Assembly (NCBI GenBank): GCA_010645155.1
Contig: JAAGOF010000095.1
Coordinates: forward strand, 181,629 to 245,628
Reading direction: 5' to 3'
DNA length: 64,000 nucleotides
Source: Tigriopus japonicus
Lineage: Eukaryota > Arthropoda > Copepoda > Harpacticoida > Harpacticidae
The position numbers and the translations under genes are program-made. Under the pieces are notes generated by a model. It saw only the letters and a program-made list of their open reading frames with translations, did no database searches and was not told where the DNA came from. Shown here piece by piece: positions 37,825 through 52,600 of this stretch. Numbering within the stretch: position 1 is the stretch's first letter; each line of letters begins with the position of its first letter.

Positions 37825-40366
37825 CCATCTTACATACACATCCACTAACTCACTCCCCAGAGTGAGTGCGAACCACAGTACATACGAACATGGAACTGCT
37901 GTGTAACACAGCCAGAGAAGATAGTGCCTTGGAACATCTTAGTGGGTGGCATTGCTGGTGTTCATACACTTGACAAAACTTGCCATGGTCAACCTTGCTT
38001 GCTGGAAGGCAGCGTCCGTATGTACTGTACTATCTACTAGAAAAAACGTGTGGTGTTTTTAGGCAAGCTTATATAACCTGGCCGCTATGGTGATGGCGCA
38101 AGATCTTCCTCAATTCGTTTGGAAATGCTCTTGCAGTATTGAATACACATTGAGAATTTGTTCTCGTCTCGCATTGTGAGAGAGAGTTTTGTTATGAATC
38201 TTCTTCCATTGAAGCCATGTTTTCTTCTTTTCCGTCCGACGAACGAGACTAGATCCAGCTGAGGCAGATCGAAAACCCCGTGGAGTCTCGGTTACAATTA
38301 CGAGCTGTTCTTCACTAAAAGTAGGACACTGAGCTCTCTTTCTTTACTCACTTTGAAAACGAAGCCCGGGAGGAAGACACGAAAACGGTGGTTAGGTTCT
38401 TGTGGTTCTCACAACCAGGCCCCAAAAAAGAGAGTAAAGTAGAGAGTCAGAGAGAGAAAAAAAGACCATTTCCTGATTGACCTTCTAGAATGACAGAAAT
38501 GTCCAAGAAGAAATAAGTGATGGAAACCCCGTTTGCCTTGAAAGGACCTTATCCTTTTTCATGACCACTTCGAGGGAGCAGCTTTGCCTGGTCACTCAAC
38601 TTGTCAATAATATGCTACTGTATACTCAACACACGTGGAGTAGAGACCCGTCATAGTATAGTGGGGCCATAGATTCAGCTGACGGTCCCTTCTGGCAGGA
38701 TCTTTGTCGTGCTTCACGTCACGAGCAATCTAGCCAAGCTTATGAATGCGAGGCACAAGGACTGTCGGAACTGAAGAGTTCTTTTGTTTAACAAGTGTGT
38801 TTCTCCAGCAGATGCTTTGAGGACCAGCACTCCACTTTTGTTCAGGAAGGATTATCAAAAGCAAGATGTCTTCAACTTTATGATATTCTCACTTTGTCCA
38901 ACTTTTCCCATTTTTCGTTTAAGGCTGTTCAAATGACTCACGCGTCTTTCCGCTATTTTTTAATAGGAGGGTTAAGTAGTGTGAAGAAGTACACTAATTT
39001 TTTACCAAGTCTTTTACAACGAGGAAAAAGAAAGCAAAAAAATCCAGGAAGTGATGTTTGAGTTTTTCCAGTTTAATGAAGATTTTTACATGCAAAGTAC
39101 TAGAGATCTCAGATTTTCACTGAAGAGAGTTCGAGACCTTGAATCACACTCACACTCAAAGAAAAATTCAGATATTGGCAAATAATTGTTATTTGATACT
39201 GACAATCCGAGACTTTTCGTCATAAAATAGATTATTTGATGGAGTTCAGCTTACAACTTTGGCCTTATTGGTTTCCTTGATTTTCGCAGACCATATTTGT
39301 TAAGATAAGTCTGTGAAATTCAATAACGTTGGAAATTGGCAGCTCCAAGACAACTTTACTCGCCCTCTAAAGGTAAATTGTGTTTGAGAGGAAATTGACG
39401 ATGCAAACTTGGAAGGTGAAAAGTTTTCTACTCAAATCAAAACAATTCTCTCGGGACATATTTCCTCCTATTCTAGTTGATCTGACTTATCTTTTCTTGC
39501 CGTTGCTTGTAGTCCAGATGAACACATATCTTAAAGCTATCTGACAACCAGAATCAAACTAAAAAAAGTAATCCAACAGAAACTTGACCTTTTTGTAGGA
39601 TAAAATGTGTTTTTTTTTAATTCGATTACGACCGAAAGTATATTTTCCAAAAATACTCCTTTATTTAGCATTCCGGTAGCATTGAGAGAGAGACTTTACA
39701 ATACAGTATAGCCTTCAATTTGAAAAGCACCCATAACAAATTCCTGAAATGAAGAGTGATGTACAAGGCTACGGAGAAGGAATCCAATAAGTGGCGAGGG
39801 GAATACTTCGAGTTGCAGCAGTTAAATATTTAATAAGTGGAAGAGCACGTGGAACCACCCATCCAACATTCCTGGCATTTTTGGCGGCCTTCCCTCATCA
39901 CCCGGCCCTCTCATTTCTCCCTTGGGTAGAAGGACCAAATAATTTGAAAACCTTCACTTGGACCTCCCTTCCAATTCCATTAACAGCTGTTCTTGTGTCT
40001 GTTTCAGGTGCGGTGGAACAAAGCCAAAGGCTTCCATAAAGGTCGCGATGAGTGACGTCACACCGTTGTCGCCCTGTCTGGCTACTAACCGACCTTTGGT
40101 CCTGACCATTATGCTCCATCTCGGTCTCAATATCATTGGGATTGTCTCCAAGACTTGGCAGCCTTTGCAACCTCATGGTCTGTGATCTCTGTATTTCCCC
40201 GGGAGCCTTCTAAGATTGGCCCCAGGAGAAATTGCTTCATTATCCCGGGTGCTGTGTTGTTGTTGTTGCTGCTGTGGAAGTAATCATCAACATCACCTCT
40301 CATCGTGCATGCATCTGCCTGGCCGTTATACCATCCAATACCTACATTCATTGGTTGTTGATTAGG

Positions 40367-40678
40367 ATGGATGTGGAGAATCGGTGCATTCTGAATTGCG
40401 GCGGCGTTCGCCATGAGACGTACAAGGCCACCCTCAAGAAAATCCCGGCCACTCGATTGTCGAGACTCACCGAGAACCTCGGCAACTATGACCCTGTGCT
40501 CAATGAATACTTTTTTGACCGCCATCCGGGTGTGTTTGCCCAGATCTTGAATTACTATCGGACAGGGAAACTACATTATCCCACGGACGTGTGCGGTCCA
40601 CTTTTCGAGGAGGAACTCGAATACTGGGGACTCGACTCGAATCAAGTCGAGCCTTGCTGTTGGATGACATATACTCAG
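40367..40678 (+). CDS. Shaw: Shaw exon 1: T1 domain
   Basis: Codes residues 1-104 and ends phase 0 at CAG|GTAAGG. It holds the complete tetramerisation core, with blocks [20 protein letters not shown] and [20 protein letters not shown]. The usually invariant NVGG near the start reads NCGG here (Cys11). A possible acceptor (TTGATTAG) lies one base before the ATG, so an untranslated leader exon could join here. Confidence 0.95.
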
Positions 40679-43600
40679 GTAAGGCATTGGAAGATGAAAA
40701 AAAAAATTATAGCACTTTTTTATGAGTGTTTGGCAGAAGAAGGAAGAAATTTGGACCAGTGTGCATAACCGGCTCCTCCTCAATAATAGGATAGGTGCTT
40801 GTCTGTCCTTTTTCTATTGGCCTGGTGTTCCCTTTTCGCACTCCTTGTTCAGCAGATTTTCCACTTCTTGGATTCCTCGCTCTTCTTCTCCCTTTAAAAG
40901 AGCTTGGCTTTTTGATTTTACACATTTTTTGTGCTGAAGCCCGGATTCAAACTTTCATAAATCAGAGACCATCAGGTAACAATGGAGCGGGAACAACGAC
41001 TACCTCATTCTCCCTCAAACTTAGTTCCAAGTTCCAAAGAAGTGGTCTCGCATCAAACTTACGAGATTCAAACCAAATACAAGTCTTGATGTAAACTTGT
41101 AGCTTCTGTAAGATATCTTTGGTACATGGTATTACCACAATTGAAAAAGTTCAAGTTTCGATTCCAGTTTCGTGTTTAACCTAAGAGTATCGAAGGGTTA
41201 AGGGTATGTCCAGAGCGTCCTTTGGCTCTTCCTATTTGCTCGGGTTGCGGGCCTTTGTAGGCTGGCCCTGTTTTTTCTTAGAATAGTAGACGGCCTCTAT
41301 GTAGACTCAGCGCCGCACAAACACTTCATCTTCGTCCGTTTTTCCATTGTTTGCTTGCCTACCTAGGTACTGTAGAATACAATACCCAGAGCCCGAGATA
41401 GAGAGAATACTTGAAATGCTGACAATGATGTCGGTGATGATTCCTGACCTCAAAAGCAGGCCATTTGTTTGCTTCTCTGGTCGTGTTATGCCTCTTTCGG
41501 AGGTCAAAGGCGAAAGTAAACAAATGTGACCCCTTCACTCGGCTTTGTTGGTCTCTTTCTTGCTCTTTTCTGTCGCTTCCCTCAGGTGACTCTACCATTT
41601 CGTTTCCCATGGGGAACAACAGTTTTCTAGGCGTGTTTCTTCTCTTTCTAATGTCAAAATATGTTGCTGTCATGCAAAACTTATTCCAAGATCCATTATC
41701 TTGTCAAATCCAGCATAAAAGGAAAGTTCCATGCTCCCAAAAAATGGAACAAACAGAAGTGGCAAGGATCCCCTTTGGCTCGCCAAGAGATATGGACATC
41801 GAATTGAACAAAAACCATTCACTTGCGCCGGCAACACTACAAATGTCGTGTGTATGATAAGTTGCTCTTATACACTCAAGACGTTTGGCAACAAAACCAT
41901 TGGGTGAGCCAGTAAACCAATATCCCCAAAACCCCGAAAGTTACTCTATCTTGTGGTTTAGGGAGCTTCCATTGTTTCAAGTCCACATCATCACACTCTC
42001 AAATAAGTCGCTCACACGATTACTCACATCAGTGGAAAGTTGTGGTTTCCATCTAGTTGTGGACAAACACGTCTTTTCATTCGACTGACTCAATCTGTCT
42101 GTCCCTGAGAGCGGGATGGTGCCATTTCCTGAGTACCATTGTTTATTTGTAATGAACATGATGTTCCACATCGAGGTTCCAGTCACAACCAGTCCATCTG
42201 ACACAATCTCTGTGCAGGAGTTGCTCTTTGGACCCTCAAACCTCAAGCTGTCAGAATGAGGATGAAACATGTTGGGTCACCTGAAAACATGCCTGTTTGA
42301 AGAGGAAGTTTGTTGTATTTTTTTTTTTGGAGGTGGTTCTTTAAAGGAGGTCAAATGAAATAATAATGCTCTGATGTATTATTACGAGTTGTATCGTAAA
42401 ACAAGAGATTTATGGAAGAAGTTGGGTTCTTCCAAAGTTTGCTTCGCAATTCAAAAGCTGATAAAAAACCATCAATTTTGTAAAAGGAAAGAACAACAGC
42501 TTTATTGCCCAACTAAATTGAAAGAATCTGATCCATTCATGTTTTGAGCATTCGTATGATATTGAAAGCTGTAGTTTAAGTGATCTCAATTCTTGGAACA
42601 AGAACTTTGTCTAATGGCTCCAACAAACCGTACTCATTGAATTAACGACAAAAATAAGGATTCAAGGATCGTTTGGTGCCATTTAAAACCTTTCTAATCC
42701 TATAAAGGTTATCAAAAGATGCTTGTCAGCCTCTCCCTTTAATTGTTTTTGATTAAAACAAGCCTAAGCATCACAAATACTCTAAATGTCAAGGTGGACA
42801 CTACAAGACTTTCAGTTTACTCAAAGGTTCATGACATTTGCCTTTCGAAGAGTGTGTTATTCGTGGTAGGCTTATTTACTCAATCACCTAAAAAGTTTGT
42901 AAGTAGTATGGGTTAAATTAGATTTTATTTCACGTCAAACAACATCCGTTACCCAATATAATCAATATGATGTTTAAGTGGTTTAAATAAAAACCAATAA
43001 ATAAGCCCTGCTAACAATGCAACTCAAAACAAAAACTCCGACAAGGAAGCCAGAGTGGCCACGCGTACTAGCGCGTTCTTAAAAGTGCCGAGTGTAAGTG
43101 CTTCCCCAGACGGCGTAGGTTCGAATCCTGTTGGGGGTCGGATTAAAGCTGTCGGGAGAAATCCTTCAATTTACAGGGAATCGCATTCCTTGTAGCGGTA
43201 ATAAAAAATCCGCAAAACAAAGAAAAAACAAACTATTACTTACAAAGTAGTGTTGGACCGAAATCATTTTTAACAGAAATCGAAAGTTTCAGCCCAAAGT
43301 GGGCTTCAACGAAACTACAACCAAAATCAATTGACAACATTTTTTCTGCGTACGTTATTCACCCTAAATATATATTACTCATGGGTTAGAAGAGACAAAA
43401 AAAACCTCTTCTTTAATTCCAGAACTGCTTTGATCCAGACGTTCCTTACGGTTATGGATAAAAAAACTGCATTTCGTTCTCTCAAACTCGATTTTTTGTA
43501 CTTCATCATGGCTCCTTTTTGTTTCGATAGGCAAAACCGAAACTGAAATTACGGCTGAGAACTTTTTCGCTCCATCACTAGTTGCGAGTCAACTAGTTTA

Positions 43601-46600
43601 AAGCCGTATGACATTGGTAGTATTTTCATGAAAAGTCCGACCAATTTTTCAGACTTCAGATCAAACGCATTAAATTCCCATCCATGATACACGAGTCAAG
43701 TTAGAGCACGCTTTGATCATTAATCTGGCGACTGAAATGAGTGGATCCACGATCAAGCCTTTGCAGGGGGTTATTTTCAAACCAAATGATCAAAGGCCGT
43801 GATTGCCAATAGCAGAAGGTCCTGAGTATTCATGATGTTCAAAGTAGATGTAATGTAATTTACCCCTTTTAGTGTCTATGAAAACATGAAAGATGATTTT
43901 ACGAGCCCAAGTGGTGGCCAAGAATACTTTAAATCGACCGAGTTTGTTTACGTGTTCAGGTGAAGAGAGAGAGAGAGCATTTTCCACGAGGGAACATTCA
44001 CTTTCCTGAAGAGAGAAAACGGAACACTGACAGTGAAGAATGGGTCTGAGGATTATTCTGAACCCAAATGATGGTTTGCATTTGTGGAATGGTAATCGTC
44101 TGCAGTGGGGAACGATCTAACTTGTGGGCTGAATTTCTGCGCTTCCTCCAATCCTGTTTTGAACGATTTTTATAATGTGGTCAGTTTGATTTATTGAGCC
44201 TGTGAAATCGTCAGAGAATTTTCCTCAACATAAGAGAAACTAGAAATCCTCTTGTACTTTACACAAACAGAATAAATTTGCAAATAGGTTAAAAGTAGCA
44301 TACTTTCATCCACCTCACTGATTTTGGAGAGGCAAAGGTTGAAGCTGGAAAAGGGCTCTTAAACTAGGTCGTAAACAATCATTTCAGTTTTGAAATTTTG
44401 TTTGACACTTTATTTTGACATCTTGGTCTCTGATAAAATTTTCAGTTTTATAGTACATTTTTTCGCTTTATCTTGTCTGCCTTCCTTGAAATTATTGCAA
44501 GGAAAGTTGCATCAATTGTTCATGTGATACCTTGCAATATTATGAGTTTAGCCATGACTAACGTCTTCCATTTTTCTATTCACTTGTCTCCCATATTATG
44601 ACAAGACAAATGAAGGTTGAGTTTGACAGCTTACCCGTAAAAGCTAGTGAACTACAAAAAGAGCCTTGAAACCGGTCAGTTTAAGGTATACAAAAGACCT
44701 CTTGTTGTGACCCTTTGTCACGTTAATTGCCAATGAGTAACATCAATTTAGTTAGTAAAGAAAACGAAAACGTGTAAAAATGGAAAATCCATAATTTTCT
44801 GGTTTGATTCACGTCCGACGCAGTACGTCGTGAGTCAAAATTAATTAATGAGGTTTACCTAAGGGAAGAAAAGAAACCAGTTTTCACCGTTTGAGAAACC
44901 ATTTTTCTTCTCTATATGATTATTGGCGCCCCAAAACCTTGCTACAGAGACAATTCTGTTAGTCTTTTGGGCCAATTTACAAAGGATCCAGCTCATTCAC
45001 ACAAAAGAGTCTCGTCCCAAAAAAACAAACAGACCCATTGCAAAGCTAGCTCTACCACAGACCCCAAACCAAGGATCCCAACCAGCGTCTTTGGTATTTA
45101 TCGTGAATGGTTGTTTCGAGGAGGATCAGTGGACAGCATAATTGATGGTTCATAGAAGCAACCTCTTACCACTTACAGTAAGTTGAAATGCGGTTACTGT
45201 TCTTTTTATGTTCGGCCCTCATCTCCTGCTCTGAGCAACATAAAAGAAACATCAAAATGTTCATTTTTTTACTGCCAATGGCAGCATTTTTTGACCTGAC
45301 CTTGCACATCTTCCAGGGAATTTCATAAGGTTGAGAGCTCTGAAGAGTGATTCTTCTTTATCTATTTACCGGCCGATTTCTTGGGGCTTTGTCAGGATCA
45401 GTAGGGAAATCAAAGAGGGGGAATAAAGCCTCTTAGTGAATTATTCCTGGATGGCAGAACGCATTTGTGGTTGGTGACTCGTACTAATAGTGCATGTACC
45501 ACTTTTCCGCTCTTTCTTCCGCGTGTTACTGAGTGAATGAGTGAGTGAGTGAGAGAGACAGATCCATTGCCAATATGAGGACCATAAATCTTTTGTCCCA
45601 GTCCCGAGAGTGGGTGAGTGCCACTTGCATCCATCCACCAACCCCCGTGTCCCTGTGCTCGTGCAGTAGAAACTTCTCTGTGTGTTTCTTATCCTAGATC
45701 CAGTTGAGGCTTTTGGAGCTCTTTGTCTTTCCCGTCATCAGCTTCAATCTCAAGTAATAATAACGCTTAGTTGAAAGTCAATCGCTGTATTTGCGTGACG
45801 CACTCGTGTTTTGTGCCGTTGTCAGCACTCCATAAACACGCTTTCAACGAAGACCGAGAGCCCAGCCATCATTCTGCTTGGCTTTCATCCTCTCACTTTG
45901 GCCTTGATCCTCCATCGGAGATGCCGCCCAAATTAAGCCGTGTCTTCTCATAGCAATTATCCACAAGCAGCGACACGCTCTACCGATTAAAAACCTTGCC
46001 CACGCTTTCCTTGTGCGTACTGTCCTTACATACCTTGATCGATGTTCCGTATGCTTGGAAATGCACGCATTTACTACATGTACGTATGCGTGTCTAGAGC
46101 CCAGATGGGTCTAGCTCTCACTTTGGGCCTCAAACCTTCATCTTCTCCATCTATTTGGAATCGGATGTATACAATAACCAGGATGGGTTTGGATGCAAAA
46201 CGCGCTCGGCATTTCTCATGCGGATTGAATGGAATTGGTCTTCGGGGTGTCAATTTGTGGATAAAACGGGTGAAACTTTTGTTCGTGAATTCATTCTTAA
46301 ATGACACCTGTTATCGTGAAGTAACTACAACGTGGACTTGTGAAGATCTTCTTTTTGATTACCATCATTTCAAAGGCAAAATTAGTGTTTCATGTTTCTG
46401 TTTTTCGGTATCTATTTGCCAAATTTCTGTGGTTTACTCGTTTTTGCTTGTAAACCCTTAGCCAAGTCTGGGGAAACGATTACCTTAACCAAACCTACTC
46501 GGCACAACAAAAACCATGGGCAACGATCCACAAGTGAACAAAGTGCATAGGCTGACATCTAGAATATTCGTGGATTGACTTATCAAAACAAAGAGAAAAA

Positions 46601-49600
46601 CTGTTCAAGCAGCTTGCAAGAAATAAGGGTTCGAGTTTTCGGCTCTTGAAAAAACTTATTTCATCTAGCTCCTCTTCACTTATGATAAAGAGAAGGCAGA
46701 TTTCAATGCATGATGTACGGTCACTCTATGGAAATTAAAACAAGAAAAACATGTTCACAGCTTACAGCTGACGAAGCTCAAAATTTTGTAAGCTGTTTTG
46801 CGTTTTTCATTCAGGTGGACAAAGCAAGGATTCTCAACGAACCGAGAAAAATATGAGCGGAGATCTTCCTTTGCCAGATCCATCTTGCGTTGATTTCCAA
46901 CATGGTTGCCAAGACATAATCTTTGATGCCACTTTTTGGCCACATTTCAACCCTGTTTCTTCGATGGCTATCATTTTTTCAAAAAGGCTCATTTCTCAAA
47001 AATAGGTGCCATTTAAGCTAAATGATACCACTCAAAAGAAGATAATCGTCAAGGAAAAGGACTTAAGATTTTGACAAAAACTAGCATTGTTTATCTCGCC
47101 CTGGCAACCATACTGGAAATCTACGTAAGATGGGTCTGGCAACGCAAGGTCTTTGCTGATGTTTTTCTCGGTTCGTCATAAAAGGACGAATTTTGAAGGG
47201 ATTTCAATGACATCAAGTAATTGCGGGTGCTGAATCATAATTTACGGGCCTTTCAACTCAATGAAAAGCTGGAACAAAATGAGTGATTGTTGCAAGATTT
47301 TTTCAATTCTTGATGATCTTCACACGGACATATTGTGACTTTTGACTCGGCATTCGGTTCAGGTGAAAATTGGCAAGCACCTCCTAAACCGTCAAAAAGT
47401 TGGATTGCACATGCCCAGATCAAGGATAACGTAATTCTTAGGGTGCAGTGCTGCATCGGTAAGAATGAGTATTTCAAATTCTGAGCAAGCCTAATCAATT
47501 GTCTACTAGCATCTAAACTGAATGCGAATGCCTCATGCGAGTTTTCAAAGTGGCTGACTGAAGATTAAATTTGAAACTGCGCTATGAGTGTTTCTGCAAA
47601 CAACTAATTGACCCTTTTATTCTCCCAGAGGACGATTTTATCCCGTGCGATATCGGGGTGCATTTGCAAAATCTTTTAAAGATTTTCATCATAACATATG
47701 GACTTACTGATCGACCATACTGCAATTAAATACTGTCTATGACATCCATAACATATATCTAATGATTGTTGCCAAAACAAACGCCATTGTTTGAATGGAA
47801 CTTGATATATATATAAAAAACTCTATACCTGAACACACGAGCCAGTATTTCCATGCATTTTGTCATTCTTACCCAAATATTAGTTGTCTATAAATAAACA
47901 AAAATGTTCATTTTATTTTTGTTTCTCTAGAAATCCAAGAACCCCATGCTAACTAAACTCATGAAAGAAAAAAAAAACACTTCTTCCTGAAAACACCAAA
48001 CAATGACATAGCTTGAATGTAGCAGTGTAAAAAATGGTATTTGTTCGGGGACATTCAGCGCATTGGTCTATCAAGGATGTGGTATGCTCTCGTTTGGTGG
48101 CTTGTCCGAAGGCCAACGGCTGTCCATGTGCAATGAGAACAACCCACTTTTCAACGTTTCGGCTTTACCTTGGAACATTGGCGGATGACTGGTTGCGGTT
48201 TTGCGGTCTTTTGTTGGGCCATTGTTTCCTTTGCCGTGAAAAGCTGGTTATTGTCGTTTGTGGGAATGAGAGTCGCCAAGTCTTCATTATTGGAGATCAT
48301 TAATCACCTCACTCCCCGATATTATTTATGGCGGTGGTCGTAAAGCCAAGATAAAAGAGGAACAATTTCCCTTATCTAAACCGATCTCGGCCCACTGTAC
48401 GTACAGATAATATTTTTTTGCTAGTGAAAGATAACAACAATGGAAAAGCATTCATTTCAAAGGACGTTGTTGATGAAAGGCAATCTTCCATTGAAGAGGT
48501 AGCGAACTAGATAAAAAGTGTTCCAACAAAGTTGAAGACTTCTCTCGATAGCATTGTTCCATTGTGCTTGTCCAAAAACATGCACTATTAATGTTCAAAG
48601 GCACTGGCTTTGGGTGGGTTTATGACCCATAATAGTTCTCGAGGTTTTGGCAATGACTGTTATTGTTTCTAGTTATGATGGTCGTAACTAGTTAGACGAG
48701 CTTTAGGGATTCATGGCCATAGATTCTTCCACGAAACCCTAATCTCTAATCCCTCGACATTTTGGAACTTTGGAACTAGAAATGTGAGCGCCAAGTCAAC
48801 TCAGATTAAGCCCCATGATAACCCGAGATCCTCTTACGTACAACTTGAAGACAAATCCATTGCACCCACATTAAAGGTTGTCTGTCCCTGCTCATCATTT
48901 CAGCATCGTGATACCCAAGAGACCTTAACGGTGCTCGACCGATTGGATCTGGATTCGGAAAAGCCCACACAAGAGGAGACGGCCAAGAAGTTTGGATTCG
49001 AAGACGACTACTTCTCCGGAAATCTCAGTTGGTGGCAAAAGACCAAGCCCAAAATATGGTCCATGTTTGATGAGCCCTATTCCTCGTCGGCTGCTAAGGT
49101 AAAAAACTTTGCTTGGGATGTATCAAGTTATACGCATCTCTATCACATAATCGAGAAGACTTTTGCCTTAAATGATGCCACGTTAAAAAAGATGGGGAAA
49201 GTAGAAAGAATGTTTGGCATTGACAAGAACGATTGGAATATGGACGGCTAGTCTAGGGAGTGAAAAAAAATTAGGTTTATTAATAAAAATGAATTGATTG
49301 CACTCTTCCACAAGAGAGACCTTGCTTGCGTTATTCATACTTCATGTTTCAATTTTTACGTACATTGAAGTGAAGAGTACAAAGTTATCAGCCCTCAAAC
49401 ATTAGTACAGAAGAAAGCATAAGAAGAATGAACAAGGCCTCTTGAAAATTTGCCTGTCACAAGATAGTTTATTTACGTGTAATTTTTTGCAGGATTTTGC
49501 GCTGAACTTTGAGAGATCCTGACTTTTGAGTCGTATGTTTGATAGATTTGTCAAAGAGACAAATGAAGTACAATATCATTTTTTTTACCCCCGGCAGGGT

Positions 49601-52600
49601 CGTCCAATTGTAAAGTCGTCCATAGGATTTTTTTACAGCAATTTCCCTCAGTTATTCAAAGGGAAACCTTAGACTGAGGGACATTTTGGGATTTTAATTT
49701 TTCAAGCCTAACTTCCAAAAATCTTTGCCATGGAAAAAAACTCGTTAAACGGGGATGTACTCAAAGTCAAGGGGATAAATCCCTTCGTGCTTCTTCCTGA
49801 AAAAATCGCGCTTAACGGCATTAGAGATTAAGTCTTCAAGGGGGCTTGATATCCTCTTGGTACACCTCGTCATCATCATCATCATCATTATCATCATCAT
49901 CACCGCCGTCATTATGATCGGTAGAGGTAGACAAGCCAAGGGAGTTACCCACACTGAAACTCTTGGGGTGGAAATCGTGCCTGCTTGACTCAATTTAGAC
50001 TCGAGGTTTCGTAATTAATCTTTGTCTCCCCGAAAGCGTGATCTTCCTCCTTCGTCATAGTACATAAGGAAAAGGTGGAAACCACCTCGAAGATCTATGA
50101 CCGGTAAACATTTCCATTTTGACACGCTATACACTTGTGACAAGAGGACATTTTTCCATTTATCCGTTCACGCCATTCGTGAGTTCTCTATTAGGCGCCT
50201 AAAACACTATTGGGTTTGTTGATGTGGTCTTTCCCCACTTTTCCGTCTCAGTATTGTAAATCCATCTCGGTCTTCATTCCGGCATCCTGGTGGTCAACGA
50301 ACGAAAACGACGAGGGTGTTCACAAACCTGAGGCTAAGTGATAGATACATCAGTCTCGCCATCGATTGATATGGGATTTCAATCCCGATAAAAGGATCCA
50401 ATGATCGATTCGGGCTTTAAGCTCGACAAGAAAGGGTTCAAACGCACGTTCACCTTCAGTTGAGTCTTTTCTTTGTTCCTTGATATCAGTCGTTCCAGAT
50501 TCTGGTTGAACCAGGAAATGGGAACGAAGCAAGTGGACAGAAAGCCCCCTTATCTATTGTGTGTGGGGACACAAAATACACTTTTCATTTGGGAGCCCAA
50601 CAAAAGAGCCATTAGACCAAGTGAATTAAGTTGTTACATGTTCTTTGCCTGTGCCAGTGATTCTGGAACGATACTTTCTTAAGATGAGCGAATAAACTCG
50701 ACGCTTTCAAATGTAGGCAAATTGAAACGAAAGGGTAGTAAACTTATTGAAGGGTAAAACAAGGGCGTTAAGATTTGGCTCTGGTGAACATTCGCCAAAA
50801 AATCTAAGTCATCTTGTCATCTTACTTTCAGTTCAAGTTTGTTGTCAATGCCAATCGAAATTTGAGTCCTTGTCAATTCGAATCACAATTCGAGCAATGC
50901 AGCAATAAAATGCTTGCTGAACGTTTGTTGTCGAAATAGTTATTGCTCCACAAAAAGGATCGAACACTCATCGTTGTTTAAAGACCATCTATTCATTTCA
51001 AGTACAATATTTACGACTCTGACATATCGACAATGCAAAGTGGTCTCTTTGGCGTTCTAGATTCGATGGAAAATCGAAAGTTGCTGACTCTTCGCTATAA
51101 TTCTGGTCTTGTCGTTTTCCCGACACTTTATTAGCTGGCAGAATGATCTGCTGTATATCTTTTTGGCCCACTCTACGATTCCAAACGGCAAAACCCCAAA
51201 TCAGCAGATATGAGAGATGAGATCGAGGAGTTGAAAATTGCAGGGGAAATAAATGATGCTCAGATCCCGAGAACGAAAATGGCTGACATGGCGCCAACTA
51301 ATGGCTTCATCAAAGTGCCTTGTTCAGTTTGGCCACAAATGTGCATCAAACCTGAAACTAGGAAACACTGCATCCCACTATTGAATCCTCGTGTTTTCGG
51401 AAACAAAGTTAATATGGACTTTCTTTCCCTTTGCTGTCCAAATTTGCGAGAATACCACCCAATCAAGAGCGACTTTGTTCCTCCAGAATAGAATTTGCTC
51501 TTTATGAGGGAGATCAAAGCCAGCCGAATTCCCTTTTCTCTTAAGCCAAATGGCAAAGCTTGTTCCTCGAAATTTGGATTACTCCTTAGCTTTGCTCGGA
51601 TTCAACTGGCTTTCAAGAATTTGTGCCTGCTAGAGAAGAATATTTTCAAATCCCGGTTCCAATATTTGTTAACAGCTTGCCGAACTAGGTTTCAGAGGCG
51701 CCTCCCAAATAAATAACCACTCAAGTTGCATCAGTGAGGCACAGAATATATGAATCTCATTTAAAATACTAAACAAGATTTGAATATTTTAGCACCTCAA
51801 TTTTTGAGTTCTTCATATGGAGGAAGCGACTGTCGCGAACAGGGTTTCTGATCCACGTCGGGATTGTTGTTCTCTAACATCTGTTCTTTTATTTCATTCA
51901 TTTATTGCGATGTCTTGTAACATCATCATGGTTTCGGAGTCCTACAAAAATATAGCACATGGTATCTGAAATCATCAGAAGGAACGGGATGGAATTCTTT
52001 CCTATTGCAATTGACATGGTGTACAGCATCAAGTATTTCTCGAAACATTAGCCTTCGGTGCTTCGGGTACACAGATATCAGAGGAAGAACGCGGCTTCGC
52101 CAGAAGTAAGAACGAATATCAGAAATAAGAGTGATCGGAGGCGTTTTGGGAAGGTCCTTGAAAAGGTTGAGTTGTACGTTCTCAAAATTGGAGCCCAGTG
52201 TTACAGAGGTGATGCGGTCCAAGGCAATTTGCTTCAGCCAGATTTCGAGGGATGTCGTTGATGTGAGGAAATGAACTATGGCATTATTGAAAGAGAAAGG
52301 AAGGCCTAAATATTTTATGATTAAGACCCCAAAGTTTTTAGATAGTGCAAAAGCCCCACGTTATGATTTTGTATTTCAGAACAACTCTAAGAACCATACG
52401 ATTGTTATTATGACAAGAACTAATTAACACTCAGCTTTCGATCACTTGACAAGGCTTTGCTTCATTTCTGTTCGGCAAAATTGCGGTGCCCAAAAATGCC
52501 TTCTTTCAAGATGGATATGATGTAAAAGGTAGAAAAAAGATTTCTCTTTAACTGGTAACGATTGCCGTTTCATAAAACATTGGAATGATGATTCCCTTAT

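Larger units (their letters stand above)
15891..40366. other. Long gene-poor region upstream of Shaw
   Basis: About 24 kb with no gene I can support. It holds simple repeats and many short overlapping open frames on both strands with no homology I recognise. The locally GC-richer block at about 16200-16560 could be a regulatory or leader region. Untranslated first exons and the promoter of Shaw may well lie here, because channel genes often have distant leader exons, but I cannot point to them. Confidence 0.4.
40679..48903 (+). other. Shaw intron 1 (8.2 kb)
   Basis: Bounded by GTAAGG and CATTTCAG. It contains the second SINE copy (43053-43222) and hAT-like element B (43248-43580). A (GAGT)n run lies near 45535-45555. 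The other open frames have no recognisable products. Confidence 0.85.

Noticed and set aside
43053..43140. Possible tRNA-Leu gene
   Set aside because: The B box is perfect, but the acceptor strands do not pair, the anticodon stem is degenerate, and a second copy shares the same non-tRNA downstream body; it is a SINE head.
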